From Actinomycetes bacterium (GTDB lineage Bacteria; Actinomycetota; Actinomycetes; Actinomycetales; Cellulomonadaceae): a stretch of 7,144 nt of DNA. Under the pieces are notes generated by a model that saw only the letters and a program-made list of their open reading frames with translations, was not told the DNA's origin and searched no databases. The translations under genes were made by a program, and so were the position numbers. Every line of letters begins with the position of its first letter. Position 1 is the stretch's first letter. The DNA lies in NCBI GenBank assembly GCA_023430425.1, contig JAEZAR010000170.1:1-7144 (forward strand). Direction: 5' to 3'. Below are positions 6,183 through 7,144 of the stretch, piece by piece.

Positions 6183-7144
6183 GTGAGCGACCTGACCCTG
6201 GCCGACGTCGTCGCGCTGCTCGACCGCCGCTACCCGCCGGAGGGCGCGGAGTCGTGGGACGCGGTGGGCACGGTCTGCGGGGACCCGGACCAGCCCGTCC
6301 GGCGCGTGCTCCTCGCGATCGACGCCACGACGGCGGTCGTCGACGAGGCCGTGGAGCTCGGCGTCGACCTCCTGCTCGTGCACCACCCGCTGCTGCTGCG
6401 ACCGGTGCACGGCGTCGCCGCGACGACCGCCAAGGGCGCCGCCGTCCACCGCCTGGTACGTGCCGGGTGCGCGCTGCACGTGGCCCACACCAACGCGGAC
6501 GCCCCGGACGGCGGCGTGCCGGACGCGCTCGCCGAGGCCCTGGGGGTGCGCGACCGCTCACCTTTGCTGCCCCGCCCCGGCGAGGCCCTGGACAAGCACG
6601 TCGTGATGGTTCCGCAGGAGTCGGCCGAGGCGCTCGTGGACGCCCTGGCCGACGCGGGCGCCGGGGAGCTCGGGGAGTACCGGCGCTGCGCCTGGACGAC
6701 CACGGGCACGGGCACGTTCGTGGCCCAGGAAGGGGCCCGGCCGGCCGTCGGCGAGCGGGGCGAGGTCACGACGGTCGTGGAGGCGCGCGTCGAGATGGTG
6801 GCGCCGCGGCGGCTGCGTGCTGCGGTGCTCGAGGCCCTGCGGGCTGCGCACCCGTACGAGGAGCCGGCGTTCGACGTCCTCGAGCTCGCCGCCTTCCCGG
6901 GGCGTGCCGGGGGCGGGCGGGTCGGGGACCTCGCGGAGCCACTGACCCTCCGGGCGTTCGCCGAGCGGGTCGCGCAGGTCCTCCCCGCGACCGCGCAGGG
7001 GGTCCGGGTGGCCGGCGACCCGGCGGCCGAGGTCCGGCGCGTGGCCGTCGTGGGCGGCTCGGGCGACACGTTCTTCCACGCCGTCCGCGCCTCCGGCGCC
7101 GACGGGTACGTGACGCGCCACCAGCGGCACCACCCGGCCCTCCA
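6183..7144 (+). CDS. Nif3-like dinuclear metal-centre hexameric protein (runs off the right edge)
   Basis: 320 complete codons from GTG 6183 are visible and the gene continues beyond the window. Nif3-like proteins form toroidal hexamers with a two-metal site; a GTP cyclohydrolase I type 2 label is often attached, but the true role is uncertain. Seen here are SWDAVG (24-29), the metal motif VHHPLLLRPV (66-75), AHTNAD (101-106), a middle inserted domain with HPYEEPAFDVLEL (223-235), typical of the longer bacterial members, and VVGGSGDTFF (289-298). The final visible stretch YVTRHQRHHPAL (309-320) has the HH pair but lacks the Asp usually found before it, and codon 321 begins CA, so it cannot be the usual Glu. 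The GTG start follows TAGCGT by seven bases, and no better start exists. A zinc-ribbon gene often follows in actinobacteria, but that lies outside the window. Confidence 0.92.
   Translation, partial: MSDLTLADVVALLDRRYPPEGAESWDAVGTVCGDPDQPVRRVLLAIDATTAVVDEAVELGVDLLLVHHPLLLRPVHGVAATTAKGAAVHRLVRAGCALHVAHTNADAPDGGVPDALAEALGVRDRSPLLPRPGEALDKHVVMVPQESAEALVDALADAGAGELGEYRRCAWTTTGTGTFVAQEGARPAVGERGEVTTVVEARVEMVAPRRLRAAVLEALRAAHPYEEPAFDVLELAAFPGRAGGGRVGDLAEPLTLRAFAERVAQVLPATAQGVRVAGDPAAEVRRVAVVGGSGDTFFHAVRASGADGYVTRHQRHHPAL

Overview
This window looks like chromosomal DNA of a high-GC actinobacterium. The base composition, the use of GTG starts, and the presence of an AceE-type pyruvate dehydrogenase, a DUF3052 protein, an AhpE-type peroxiredoxin and a FasR-like PucR regulator point to Micrococcales, perhaps the Cellulomonas/Actinotalea group. 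The genus is inferred from remembered family resemblance, not from a search. Every gene is an ordinary core or conserved actinobacterial gene. I see no mobile element, CRISPR array, phage gene or defence system.

Layout. (1) At the left edge, minus strand, lies the first 149 codons of a FasR-like PucR-family regulator (1-449). (2) Divergent from it is a conserved helical-repeat-like protein of unknown function (596-1279). The 146-bp gap between them carries two inverted repeats and two -10-like hexamers placed so that both genes would be leaderless. (3) A convergent gap with a perfect 16-bp hairpin separates this gene from aceE, which is complete on the minus strand (913 aa, 1434-4175). (4) A 367-bp divergent gap (4176-4542) holds the aceE promoter candidate, an overlapping inverted-repeat operator candidate and a leader hairpin. 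(5) On the plus strand follow a DUF3052 gene (4543-4968) and an AhpE-like peroxiredoxin (4965-5435), overlapping by 4 bp. (6) Four imperfect 14-bp tandem repeats start in the last codons of the peroxiredoxin gene and run into the promoter region of a tRNA-Val(UAC) gene (5515-5588). (7) Convergent to the tRNA is a small GAF-domain protein on the minus strand (5648-6079). (8) Divergent from that, a Nif3-like dinuclear-metal protein runs off the right edge (6183 onward).

How the genes relate. AceE produces acetyl-CoA from pyruvate. FasR-like regulators activate fatty-acid synthase genes in Streptomyces, so the left half of the window suggests an acetyl-CoA/fatty-acid neighbourhood. The DUF3052-peroxiredoxin pair is a probable translationally coupled operon, with a thiol peroxidase role for the second gene. 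The other genes show no clear functional link.

The most useful second-look items are regulatory: the two palindromes before the FasR-like gene, the TGGTCC-N6-GGACCA site at the aceE promoter, the stop-codon-bearing tandem repeat between peroxiredoxin and tRNA, and an unusual metal-motif sequence at the right end of the Nif3-like gene.
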